From an uncultured Muribaculaceae bacterium (GTDB lineage: Bacteria > Bacteroidota > Bacteroidia > Bacteroidales > Muribaculaceae): a stretch of 16,255 nt of DNA. The stretch covers positions 1-16,255 of the forward strand of contig CAJUAR010000067.1 in NCBI GenBank assembly GCA_910584495.1, in the 5' to 3' direction. Position 1 is the first letter of the stretch. Each line of letters opens with the position of its first letter. The notes beneath the pieces were generated by a model that saw only the letters and a program-made list of their open reading frames with translations, did no database searches and was not told the DNA's origin. Position numbers and translations under genes: made by a program. Positions 5,878-12,857 of the stretch are shown here, in pieces.

Positions 5878-8379
5878 ATGAACAAACTATTGACGGTCCT
5901 TGCGGCCACGGCACTCCCCGTCTGTGCCTTTGCCCAGGACATGGCCCGGAGTGTTATCGAACGATTCGCCGGCAAAGAACTACCTATCGACCTGTCCATC
6001 AACCTGTCCAAAGAAAACGGGCACGATGTTTATGCCACCAGCGTTGCAGGCGGCAAACTGAAAATTGAAGGAAGCAGCGAAATTGCCCTGTGCCGCGGAT
6101 TCTACGACTTTGTGCGCAGCAACGGCCTTGGCATAGCCTCGTGGAGCGGCAATCGCCTGGTGTGGCCCGCAAAACTCAAGCAGCAAAGCCGCAAACAAGT
6201 CGTGGCCCCGTTCAACGACTACTATTATCTTAATGTCGTTACCTTCGGCTACTCCGCCCCCTACTGGGACTGGGAACGCTGGCAGAAAGAAATCGACTGG
6301 ATGGCCCTCCACGGCATCGATATGCCCCTGGCCCTGGTAGGGCAAGAGGCCATATCCAAACGAGTGTGGAAAAAGCTGGGCCTTACCGACGAGGAGATTG
6401 ACAACTACTTCGTGGGGCCGGCCCACCTGCCATGGATGCGCATGGGCAACGTCAGCGGAATCGACGGTCCCATGCCCGACGAATGGCATGCCGACCAAGT
6501 GGCCCTGGAGCACAAAATCCTCGACCGGATGAAAGCCCTCGGCATGAAACCCATCACTCCCGCTTTCGCCGGATTTGTGCCACAGGCCATAACACGTCTC
6601 TATCCCGACGAAAAAATCACCGAAACCACATGGCTCGGAGGTTCATTCCGCAACTGGCTCCTCGACCCCACCTCTCCACTTTTCGGAAAGATGGGAACCA
6701 TGTTCATCGAGGAATGGGAAAAAGAATTCGGCAAAAACGACCGCTACATTGCCGACACATTCAACGAAATGGATGCCGCATTCCCCGAGAAGGGCGACCC
6801 GGCCCGTTATAAGTTGATGTCGGACTTCGGCAATGCCGTCTATGGCAGCATACACCGCGCCAATCCCGATGCCATCTGGGTGATGCAGGGATGGATGTTC
6901 GGCTACCAGCGTCACATATGGGACTTCGAAACTCTCCAAGCCCTTGTTAGCAAGGTGCCCGACGACAAACTCCTGCTTCTCGACCTCGCAACGGACTATA
7001 ACACCTCGTTCTGGAAAAATGAATACAACTGGGAGTTCTACAAAGGTCTGTTCAACAAACCGTGGGTCTACAGCGTCATTCCAAACATGGGCGGCAAAAC
7101 CGGTCTTTCGGGCGTACCGGAATACTACGCCAACGGCCGCTTCAACGCTCTCAACTCGCCCAACAAAGGACGGCTCACCGGCTATGGCATGGCTCCCGAA
7201 GGCATCGACAACAACGAAGTGCTCTATGAACTGGTGATGGACGGCGGCTGGACTGCCGACAGCATCGACATTACCGAATGGTACCGCAACTATCAGACCT
7301 CGCGCTACGGCCAAAGCAGCCCCTTCCTCGACAAGTACTGGCAAGGTCTCCAGAAATCGGTCTACAGCTCGCTGGTCGACAACGCCCGCTTCAACTGGCA
7401 GTTCCGTCCGGGCATGGTGAGCCAGGGCAACATCGTGATCAACGACGATTTCTTCCTTGCAATGGAGAACTTCCATAAGGCAGTGCCGCAGCTCAAGGAT
7501 TCGCCACTATTTGTCAACGACCTCATCGAGAACACAGTACACTATGTAAGTGCCAAGATGGAATACCTCATCAAAAACTGGGAGGCCGCTTACGAGCAGA
7601 ACGAGATGAACAAATGCATCGAAATCGAAAAACAATTCACCGACCTTGCATTAGGAATCGACCGCCTCCTGGTGTCGCACCCCACTCTGCGCATGGAAGG
7701 ATGGATTGCTAAAGCCCGCAGCCACGGCTCGTCCAAAGAACTCAAAGACTACTACGAGCGTAATGTTCGCCGCCTCATTACAATTTGGGGAGGAGACCCC
7801 GTCGAAGACTATGCCGCACGAATCTGGAGCGGCCTCATCCGCGACTACTATGTACCTCGCTGGCATAACTATTTCGAGAGCAAACGCACTGGCAAAGACT
7901 TCAACTTGTCGGCATGGGAACACGACTGGGTTGAAAAGCAAATAGGTTTGTCGGAGCAAAAGCCCTATGCCGATGTTGTGACGGCAGCAATGCAACTGAT
8001 GGCCCAAGCTAAAGGCGTGAAACTCGACGTTGTCGACAGCAACGCTAACAAACTGGGCACATGGGGCTCGGGCGACTTCCAAAGCGGAGCTATTGCCGAA
8101 AAATCGTGGAACCTACCAGTTGCCAAGACTGCTGGGCTAAAAGGTGTAAAATTCCGCACAACCCGCGGCATCAACAAAATTGAAATCAGCAATGTTGCAG
8201 CAGTTATGGACGGCATCAGCTATCCGGCACGCTCTGTCGAACGACAAAACGATGGCAGCTTTGTGGCCCTTATCGACATTCCGGCAAGCGCCACGGGCAA
8301 CAATTCGAGCCGCCTTGTTGCAAAAATAAAATGCGCAAACGCCACCGACAGTCATGGCGAAGTGCTTATTGTCAAGTAA
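5878..8379 (+). CDS. Secreted alpha-N-acetylglucosaminidase, glycoside hydrolase family 89
   Basis: GH89 enzymes (human NAGLU, Clostridium perfringens CpGH89) remove terminal alpha-linked N-acetylglucosamine from glycans such as heparan sulfate fragments and alpha1,4-GlcNAc-capped gastric-type mucins. The 833-residue protein starts with a signal peptide (1-20, ending CAFAQ), so it is probably periplasmic. A short N-terminal alpha/beta domain (about 21-110) precedes the catalytic barrel, which opens with the family-typical YYLNVVTFGYSAPYWDWERW (117-136). The likely acid/base is Glu297 in DTFNEMD and the likely nucleophile is Glu441 in GMAPEGI, matching Glu316 and Glu446 of human NAGLU. An all-helical region follows, and the last 110 or so residues (about 725-833) look like an added beta-sandwich not expected from human NAGLU. 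The gene is the first of a two-gene unit, and its TAA directly abuts the next ATG. Family assignment is firm; the natural substrate is not shown. Confidence 0.93.
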   Translation: MNKLLTVLAATALPVCAFAQDMARSVIERFAGKELPIDLSINLSKENGHDVYATSVAGGKLKIEGSSEIALCRGFYDFVRSNGLGIASWSGNRLVWPAKLKQQSRKQVVAPFNDYYYLNVVTFGYSAPYWDWERWQKEIDWMALHGIDMPLALVGQEAISKRVWKKLGLTDEEIDNYFVGPAHLPWMRMGNVSGIDGPMPDEWHADQVALEHKILDRMKALGMKPITPAFAGFVPQAITRLYPDEKITETTWLGGSFRNWLLDPTSPLFGKMGTMFIEEWEKEFGKNDRYIADTFNEMDAAFPEKGDPARYKLMSDFGNAVYGSIHRANPDAIWVMQGWMFGYQRHIWDFETLQALVSKVPDDKLLLLDLATDYNTSFWKNEYNWEFYKGLFNKPWVYSVIPNMGGKTGLSGVPEYYANGRFNALNSPNKGRLTGYGMAPEGIDNNEVLYELVMDGGWTADSIDITEWYRNYQTSRYGQSSPFLDKYWQGLQKSVYSSLVDNARFNWQFRPGMVSQGNIVINDDFFLAMENFHKAVPQLKDSPLFVNDLIENTVHYVSAKMEYLIKNWEAAYEQNEMNKCIEIEKQFTDLALGIDRLLVSHPTLRMEGWIAKARSHGSSKELKDYYERNVRRLITIWGGDPVEDYAARIWSGLIRDYYVPRWHNYFESKRTGKDFNLSAWEHDWVEKQIGLSEQKPYADVVTAAMQLMAQAKGVKLDVVDSNANKLGTWGSGDFQSGAIAEKSWNLPVAKTAGLKGVKFRTTRGINKIEISNVAAVMDGISYPARSVERQNDGSFVALIDIPASATGNNSSRLVAKIKCANATDSHGEVLIVK

Positions 8380-9408
8380 ATGAAACGTATCTATCTTTTT
8401 ATTGCAGGGCTGCTGACGGCAACGTCGGCAGCCCTTGCCTGCTCGTCGATGATAGTCGCCGCATCGGCTTCGGCCGATGGACGGCCCATGATTTGGAAAC
8501 ACCGCGACACATCGGCTTCGGACAACTTTCTCCACCGAGTGGAAGAACCGGGCAAAATATCCTATGTCGGCTTGTTTAACGGCGGTGACACCCTGCGCCT
8601 TGACGAAGCATGGATGGGAATGAACGATGCAGGCTTTGCAATTATCAACACAGTGGCCTACAACCTGCCGGAGAATATGCCCGGATGCATCGACCGCGAG
8701 GGAATAGTTATGGCGCAGGCTCTGCAGCAATGCCGCACGGTGGCCGACTTCGAGCATTTTCTTGAAGCACTGCCCAAACCAATGGGCTTGCGCACCAATT
8801 TCGGTGTTCTCGATGCAGAAGGAAACGGAGCTTATTTCGAAACCGACGACTATCACTTTGTGCGCTACGACCTCGCCGAAGCTCAACAGGGAGTGATGAT
8901 ACGCACCAACTACGCCTATAGCGGCACAGAGGGCGACGGAATGGGCTATATACGGCATCAGAACGTGGCCGAAGTCTTGGCCCCGGCCATTTCTTCAGGC
9001 TCACTCACACCAACCGCCATCCTTCGAGGGGCAGGATGTTCGTTCTATCATTCCTTGCTTGGCCGCGATGTGCTCGAAAGCAATGACGAATGGGGCGTTG
9101 ATCAAGATTTTGTGCCTCGCTATTCGTCCACTGCATCCATAGTCATCGTAGGTCCGGCTCTTGGTGGCAAACCTTCTGATATGAAGATGTATGCCCTACT
9201 CGGTTATCCTCCTTGTGCAAAGATGGTAGAAGTTGGCTTGACCGACATCCCTGCCGAGGCCGATGCTACAGCCTCCGACGGCACCGCCCACGCCCCGCTT
9301 GCCCTCGAAGCCGCCGAACTCAAGAAGCAGGTCTTCCCCATCGACCGCGGCAGCGGCCGGCACTACATCCATCTTCCCGTGCTCAGAGAGCTCGCCAAGG
9401 ATTATTGA
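8380..9408 (+). CDS. Exported Ntn hydrolase, linear amide C-N hydrolase (C45 / choloylglycine hydrolase-like)
   Basis: The 342-residue protein appears to belong to the N-terminal-nucleophile hydrolases that cut non-peptide amide bonds, a group that includes acyltransferase-type C45 peptidases, penicillin V acylases and bile salt hydrolases. A signal peptide (1-20, ending AALA) is followed at once by Cys21 in CSSMIVAASASADGRPMIWK, where this superfamily carries its catalytic cysteine. Other family-like segments are KHRDT (Arg42), WMGMNDAGFAIINT (78-91), TNFGVLDAEGNGAYFET (139-155) and RTNYAYSG (175-182). Removing the signal peptide would expose the nucleophile without autoproteolysis. ALAC is also a poor match to a lipobox, so lipidation cannot be excluded. 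The start codon abuts the GH89 stop with no spacer, so translation is probably coupled and the two products may act in one pathway. The substrate is unknown. Family C69 dipeptidase is a less likely alternative. I know of no basis for calling it a bile salt hydrolase. Confidence 0.75.
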   Translation: MKRIYLFIAGLLTATSAALACSSMIVAASASADGRPMIWKHRDTSASDNFLHRVEEPGKISYVGLFNGGDTLRLDEAWMGMNDAGFAIINTVAYNLPENMPGCIDREGIVMAQALQQCRTVADFEHFLEALPKPMGLRTNFGVLDAEGNGAYFETDDYHFVRYDLAEAQQGVMIRTNYAYSGTEGDGMGYIRHQNVAEVLAPAISSGSLTPTAILRGAGCSFYHSLLGRDVLESNDEWGVDQDFVPRYSSTASIVIVGPALGGKPSDMKMYALLGYPPCAKMVEVGLTDIPAEADATASDGTAHAPLALEAAELKKQVFPIDRGSGRHYIHLPVLRELAKDY

Positions 9409-9410
9409 AA

Positions 9411-9445
9411 ACAACAACGCCGGCCACAATGACCGGCGTTGTTGT
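9411..9445. terminator. Bidirectional terminator between the Ntn hydrolase and GDPD genes
   Basis: A perfect 13-bp stem (ACAACAACGCCGG at 9411-9423 and its complement at 9433-9445) closes a 9-nt loop in the 52-bp gap between two converging genes. On the minus strand it is followed by a short T run (TTTTCAATAA); on the plus strand by CTGATATTTT. It probably ends both transcripts. Confidence 0.8.
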
Positions 9446-9460
9446 CTGATATTTTGAAGC

Positions 9461-10234
9461 TTATTTACCCTGCAACATCTGCATGAGCTGTTCGGGTTGA
9501 TTGGTTGTGATGAAGTCGACACCTTGTTCGATGCACCACTTCATATCTTCGGGTTTGTCTACTGTCCAAACATTCACCTTCATGCCTTTGTTCTGGCACT
9601 CTTTAATCCATTCGGGATGTTTGCGGAGGACTTTGATGCTGTAGTCAATGCCCGCACCACCTTTGAATTTCACTTGTTCGGGAATGTAGTCACCGGAAAG
9701 ATAGTATACTTCGGTACCCTTGGGAGCCTGTTTGATAAAGTTGTCGAAACCGTACTTCGAGAAAGTTATATAGTCGACACGGTCTTCAAGGCCGTATTTC
9801 TTTACAAGCTTGATGATACGGCGTATGGCTTCGCGTTCGTTTTCGTTGCTGTCATGGTGTTTGAGTTCAAGCACCAGGCGCATGTTGGGATGTTTCTGTG
9901 CTTCGGCAAGATAGTCCTTGAGATAAGGAATATTTTCGCCGTTTGCAAGCTTCTGGTCGTGGATTTTCTTAGCCCACGATGTTTCGAGCACCACGCCATT
10001 GAAGCTTGGGTCGTGGTTGACCATAATTTCGCCGTCCTTCGACATCCAGACATCGAATTCCGAAGCGTAGCAACCAACAGAATCGGCTTTTACGAGCGCG
10101 CGGATAGAGTTTTGTGCCGAGCCGTCGATTTTCCAGTAACCACGGTGAGCAATCACCTTGGGGGTAGCAGCAAAAGCCGGTGCGCATGCAACAGCCATTG
10201 CCACGGCACTGAAAAGAATAGATTTTAAATTCAT
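9461..10234 (-). CDS. Exported glycerophosphodiester phosphodiesterase family protein
   Basis: GDPD enzymes split glycerophosphodiesters, such as glycerophosphocholine or glycerophosphoethanolamine, into an alcohol and sn-glycerol 3-phosphate. The 257-residue protein has a signal peptide (1-22, ending AFA) and then one TIM-barrel GDPD domain. Visible motifs are AHRG (catalytic His30), SEFDVWMSKDG with metal ligands Glu59 and Asp61, NHDP with the second catalytic His74, and LELK with metal ligand Glu123. The C-terminal NVWTVDKPEDM and DFITTNQPEQL segments are typical of the family. The usual PEN triplet after the first His is AQN here (40-42), a mild departure. Cys17 in AVAC could be a weak lipobox, so a lipoprotein is possible. 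It is the last gene of a three-gene operon, 21 bp after the phosphoesterase gene. The family is firm; the substrate could be a head group other than a glycerol ester. Confidence 0.9.
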   Translation of the reverse strand: MNLKSILFSAVAMAVACAPAFAATPKVIAHRGYWKIDGSAQNSIRALVKADSVGCYASEFDVWMSKDGEIMVNHDPSFNGVVLETSWAKKIHDQKLANGENIPYLKDYLAEAQKHPNMRLVLELKHHDSNENEREAIRRIIKLVKKYGLEDRVDYITFSKYGFDNFIKQAPKGTEVYYLSGDYIPEQVKFKGGAGIDYSIKVLRKHPEWIKECQNKGMKVNVWTVDKPEDMKWCIEQGVDFITTNQPEQLMQMLQGK

Positions 10235-10255
10235 AATAGATTTATGTTTTGTGAT

Positions 10256-11770
10256 TTACAGATTTTCAATTGAATCGATATATGTTCGACCGAAGGGGTC
10301 GGTTGCACGAACAGTGATTGTTTTCCAAGCTTTAGATGGCTTATAAAGGAAGAGGTGGTCGTTACCGGCTGCGGGACGCGAGCCCTTGTGGTTAGCTCTT
10401 AACCATCCTGTTTCGGGGTTGACCTGCATCACCACTTCGGGGTCATAAGCCGGCAGTGGCGCACGGTCGCGGTCGGGGACAATCGTATAAGGTTCTTTGC
10501 CGTCTTCCGTCACTTCGATTTTCCAGTTCTCATCCCAGAAAAAAACGTTGATGAGCACTTTGTTGTATTTGTCGCCAAGTTTCGCTTTGGGCTTGTGCAG
10601 AACAGCCAGTTTGGGCGAGTAGATTCGCATCTGGTAGTCGCGGCTCTTACCGAGGCCTTGGTAGTACTTGTCCACAAGACGGTTGCCGTCGAAGCGCAGC
10701 ACACCGAAACCTTGCGGCGAGCCATCGTTGCAAATGGGATACCAAAAAGCACCGTTGAGGGCCCCAAAACTCGTTTCGGTTATGTTAGGGGCTATGTTGT
10801 TTATAAAGTTGTTATGTATGTGGCCGGCAAGGAGCTGTACATCGGCATAATCCTTGACAAGAGCAAGAAGTTTGTCCTGATTGATAATCGATTTTGCTTT
10901 CGAAGTGCCTTCCTGTCGGTCCTTGATTTTGGCATGTCTCCGTTCGGTTGGCGAATGCATGCCAATGATGAGTGTTTTACTCTTGTCGACAAAAGAAAGG
11001 TCTTTCTCGAGCCAGTCGAGCTGTTGCTGAGTTATACCGAGCGAGTAGTCGTTACGACCTTTTTCGGCACGATAGAGAATATTATCGAGCGCAATGAGGT
11101 GGCAGTCGCCGATATTCACGGAGTAATATGTGGGCCCCATAGCCGTGCGGTAGTCAATTTCGGAGAGGCTGTCGCCGCGCGTTTTCTCATTGTGGTCGTG
11201 ATTGCCTATTACGGGAAAGATCGGGGCGCCGATGCGGGCCATCTGCTGTCGGTATTCATCATAATAACCGGGGTTGTTCCACACAATGTCGCCGAGACTG
11301 ATTCCATAGAGTGCGCCTGTAATGGTATCAGTAATGTTGAGAACGAGCGGCATTGCTTGTTTTGTGAGGTCGGCAAGGTCTTTCTTGAATCCGATTTGCA
11401 CGTCGGCAAAAGCAAGGAGGGTCCATTTGTCGGCCTTGGGCGCGCTTTCGAGCTTGAAGTCGCAATTCACCTTTTTGCCTGGTTTGCCCTTAATTTCCTT
11501 ATAGAAGCAGGGATGTCCGGGGTCGTCGGTGGGTATGCGGCAGTCGGAGGGCACGGAAACAAACACATGCTGTCTTCCAGAGGAAGACATCTCATAGCGG
11601 CCGCGGCTGTCGGTTGCCACAACATTCACGCCGTCACTCACCACAACGCCCTGTCGCGGTTTACCGTCGACAGTGACGCATCCACGGAGCTTTACAGCGT
11701 CCGCAGCCACAAGACCTGGTATTGAAAAAACAAGAAATAGGAAAATAAATAGTTGTCGGATAACTGTCAT
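10256..11770 (-). CDS. Exported calcineurin-like metallophosphoesterase with N- and C-terminal beta domains
   Basis: The 504-residue protein has a hydrophobic signal segment (1-23). A beta-sandwich module (about 27-108; VVVSDGVNVVATDSRGRYE) looks like the MetallophosN or carboxypeptidase-regulatory type. The catalytic domain spans about 115-340, and a C-terminal beta domain of the MetallophosC type about 345-500. Catalytic motifs are FADVQIG (Asp123, Gln125), GDIVWN (Asp161, Asn165), GNHD (189-192), the His of MHSP (His272) and GHIH (His317, His319). The first motif is D-x-Q rather than the usual D-x-H, so one metal ligand is replaced; this may be normal in this subgroup. The enzyme is expected to hydrolyse phosphomonoesters or phosphodiesters in the periplasm with two metal ions. 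It lies 22 bp after the DeoR-family gene and 21 bp before the GDPD gene, with no promoter in either gap, so the three are co-transcribed. Substrate is unknown. Confidence 0.9.
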   Translation of the reverse strand: MTVIRQLFIFLFLVFSIPGLVAADAVKLRGCVTVDGKPRQGVVVSDGVNVVATDSRGRYEMSSSGRQHVFVSVPSDCRIPTDDPGHPCFYKEIKGKPGKKVNCDFKLESAPKADKWTLLAFADVQIGFKKDLADLTKQAMPLVLNITDTITGALYGISLGDIVWNNPGYYDEYRQQMARIGAPIFPVIGNHDHNEKTRGDSLSEIDYRTAMGPTYYSVNIGDCHLIALDNILYRAEKGRNDYSLGITQQQLDWLEKDLSFVDKSKTLIIGMHSPTERRHAKIKDRQEGTSKAKSIINQDKLLALVKDYADVQLLAGHIHNNFINNIAPNITETSFGALNGAFWYPICNDGSPQGFGVLRFDGNRLVDKYYQGLGKSRDYQMRIYSPKLAVLHKPKAKLGDKYNKVLINVFFWDENWKIEVTEDGKEPYTIVPDRDRAPLPAYDPEVVMQVNPETGWLRANHKGSRPAAGNDHLFLYKPSKAWKTITVRATDPFGRTYIDSIENL

Positions 11771-11792
11771 TATAATTTGTCTTATAAGTTAA

Positions 11793-12620
11793 CTACAGTT
11801 TACTGGATTCTACAATTATAGAGTTTTGTGAAATAAGGCCAAGATGCGCATTGTTGTCGGTAACAATCTGCAGCTCCACACCTCGGTCTTCAATAGCCGA
11901 TGCAATCTTATCGGGAATATGTTCGTCGGTGATAATCATGTCAACGTCTTCTATGTCGGCAATCTTGCTAAAGCCACGGCGGCGGAACTTGCTGCTGTCG
12001 GCAAGAACTATGGTCTTCTGAGCGGCACGCATCATTGCGCGGTTAAGGTCCGATTCGCGCATATCGGTGGTGGTAATGCCAAAATCGAGGTCTATACCGT
12101 CTACTCCAATAAAGAGTTTGCTGCACGAAAAGTCGCTCAGCGGAGCCTCGGCAAACTTGCCGACCACCGACAAACTGCTTGAACGCAGCGTGCCTCCCAA
12201 CTGAATAAGCTCAATATCCTCGATGGCTCCAAGAAGCTCCGAGACCTTGAGCGATGCCGAAATTACAGTCAGGCGCATATTGGGCTTGATACAACGCGCC
12301 ATGGCAAGGACAGTGGTGCCCGAGGCGATGATTATTGAATCGTCCTTGGTGATAAGCGACGTTGCATACTGACCTATGAGACTTTTCTCATGGCGTGCAA
12401 GGCTCTCCTTCTCAATAATTGAACGGTTGTTGATATAAGGGTCGATGAGGATGGCACGGCCATGACTGCGATAGAGCCGGTTACTGCGCTCCAACTCACT
12501 AAGGTCCTTGCGTATAGTCACGGCCGATACTTCCAAGAGTGTCGACAGATTGGAGACGGTGATGGATTCGTGCTTGATAAGAGTGTCCAATATGAGGCTG
12601 TGTCGCTCCTCCTTTGTCAT
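11793..12620 (-). CDS. DeoR/GlpR-family transcriptional regulator
   Basis: DeoR-family regulators are usually repressors that sense a phosphorylated sugar or polyol. The 275-residue protein begins with a winged helix-turn-helix (about 1-57; TVSNLSTLLEVSAVTIRKDL is the recognition region). It continues with a sugar-isomerase-like sensor domain (about 75-235) bearing IIIASGTTVLAM (97-108), the LGGTLR strand (141-146), GVDGID (162-167) and ADSSKF (197-202). These motifs form the effector-phosphate pocket in the family. The tail runs about 20-25 residues beyond the usual 250-255. It is first in the operon with the phosphoesterase and GDPD genes and probably regulates that operon, including itself. 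Since GDPD activity can produce glycerol 3-phosphate, a GlpR-like effector is a reasonable inference, but the sequence does not fix the ligand. Confidence 0.92.
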   Translation of the reverse strand: MTKEERHSLILDTLIKHESITVSNLSTLLEVSAVTIRKDLSELERSNRLYRSHGRAILIDPYINNRSIIEKESLARHEKSLIGQYATSLITKDDSIIIASGTTVLAMARCIKPNMRLTVISASLKVSELLGAIEDIELIQLGGTLRSSSLSVVGKFAEAPLSDFSCSKLFIGVDGIDLDFGITTTDMRESDLNRAMMRAAQKTIVLADSSKFRRRGFSKIADIEDVDMIITDEHIPDKIASAIEDRGVELQIVTDNNAHLGLISQNSIIVESSKL

Positions 12621-12658
12621 GGGTCAGATTTTTAAGTCAAAAGTTGTTTTTCTGTGTG

Positions 12659-12689
12659 CAAAAATAGTAAACATTTTCAAATTGAGCAA
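12659..12689 (-). promoter_or_regulatory. Promoter of the DeoR-phosphoesterase-GDPD operon
   Basis: On the minus strand TTG at 12689-12687 and TATTTTTG at 12666-12659 are 20 bp apart, matching the Bacteroidetes consensus. The leader would be about 30 nt. It is the only promoter I find for the three genes. Confidence 0.7.
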
Positions 12690-12721
12690 GTTCAGAAGGT
12701 TAAATGGTAAAAAAACATTGA

Positions 12722-12747
12722 CAGAAAAATTGCCGCAGAAAAATTGC
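12722..12747. repeat. Short tandem repeat upstream of the DeoR operon promoter
   Basis: CAGAAAAATTGC occurs twice in direct orientation (12722-12733 and 12736-12747), with a period of 14 bp. It lies 33-58 bp upstream of the operon's -33 element. It could be a regulator site or a chance duplication in A/T-rich DNA. Confidence 0.35.
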
Positions 12748-12794
12748 TTGGCTATAATTGTCTGACACCTACCAACAACACCTATATTGAATAA

Positions 12795-12825
12795 GATTAG
12801 CGCGAAGCCGGGCTCCGCGCTAATC
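12795..12825 (-). terminator. Hairpin downstream of guaB, probable terminator
   Basis: A perfect 10-bp stem (GATTAGCGCG at 12795-12804 with CGCGCTAATC at 12816-12825) encloses an 11-nt loop, 32 bp after the guaB stop codon. On the minus strand it is followed by TTATTC, a weak U tract. Confidence 0.65.
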
Positions 12826-12857
12826 CTATGATGGAAAAAAATTAATGTCGAATCGAG

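Noticed and set aside
6643..7476. 277-codon minus-strand frame inside the GH89 gene
   Set aside because: It overlaps the catalytic core of GH89 and shows no independent coding evidence.
10595..11725. 376-codon plus-strand frame antisense to the metallophosphoesterase gene
   Set aside because: The minus-strand protein carries all phosphoesterase motifs; the antisense product is Cys/Val-rich with no recognisable domain.
12718..12758. TTGACA and TATAAT look-alike promoter
   Set aside because: The two boxes are 29 bp apart, too far for a sigma-70 promoter, and Bacteroidetes do not use this consensus.
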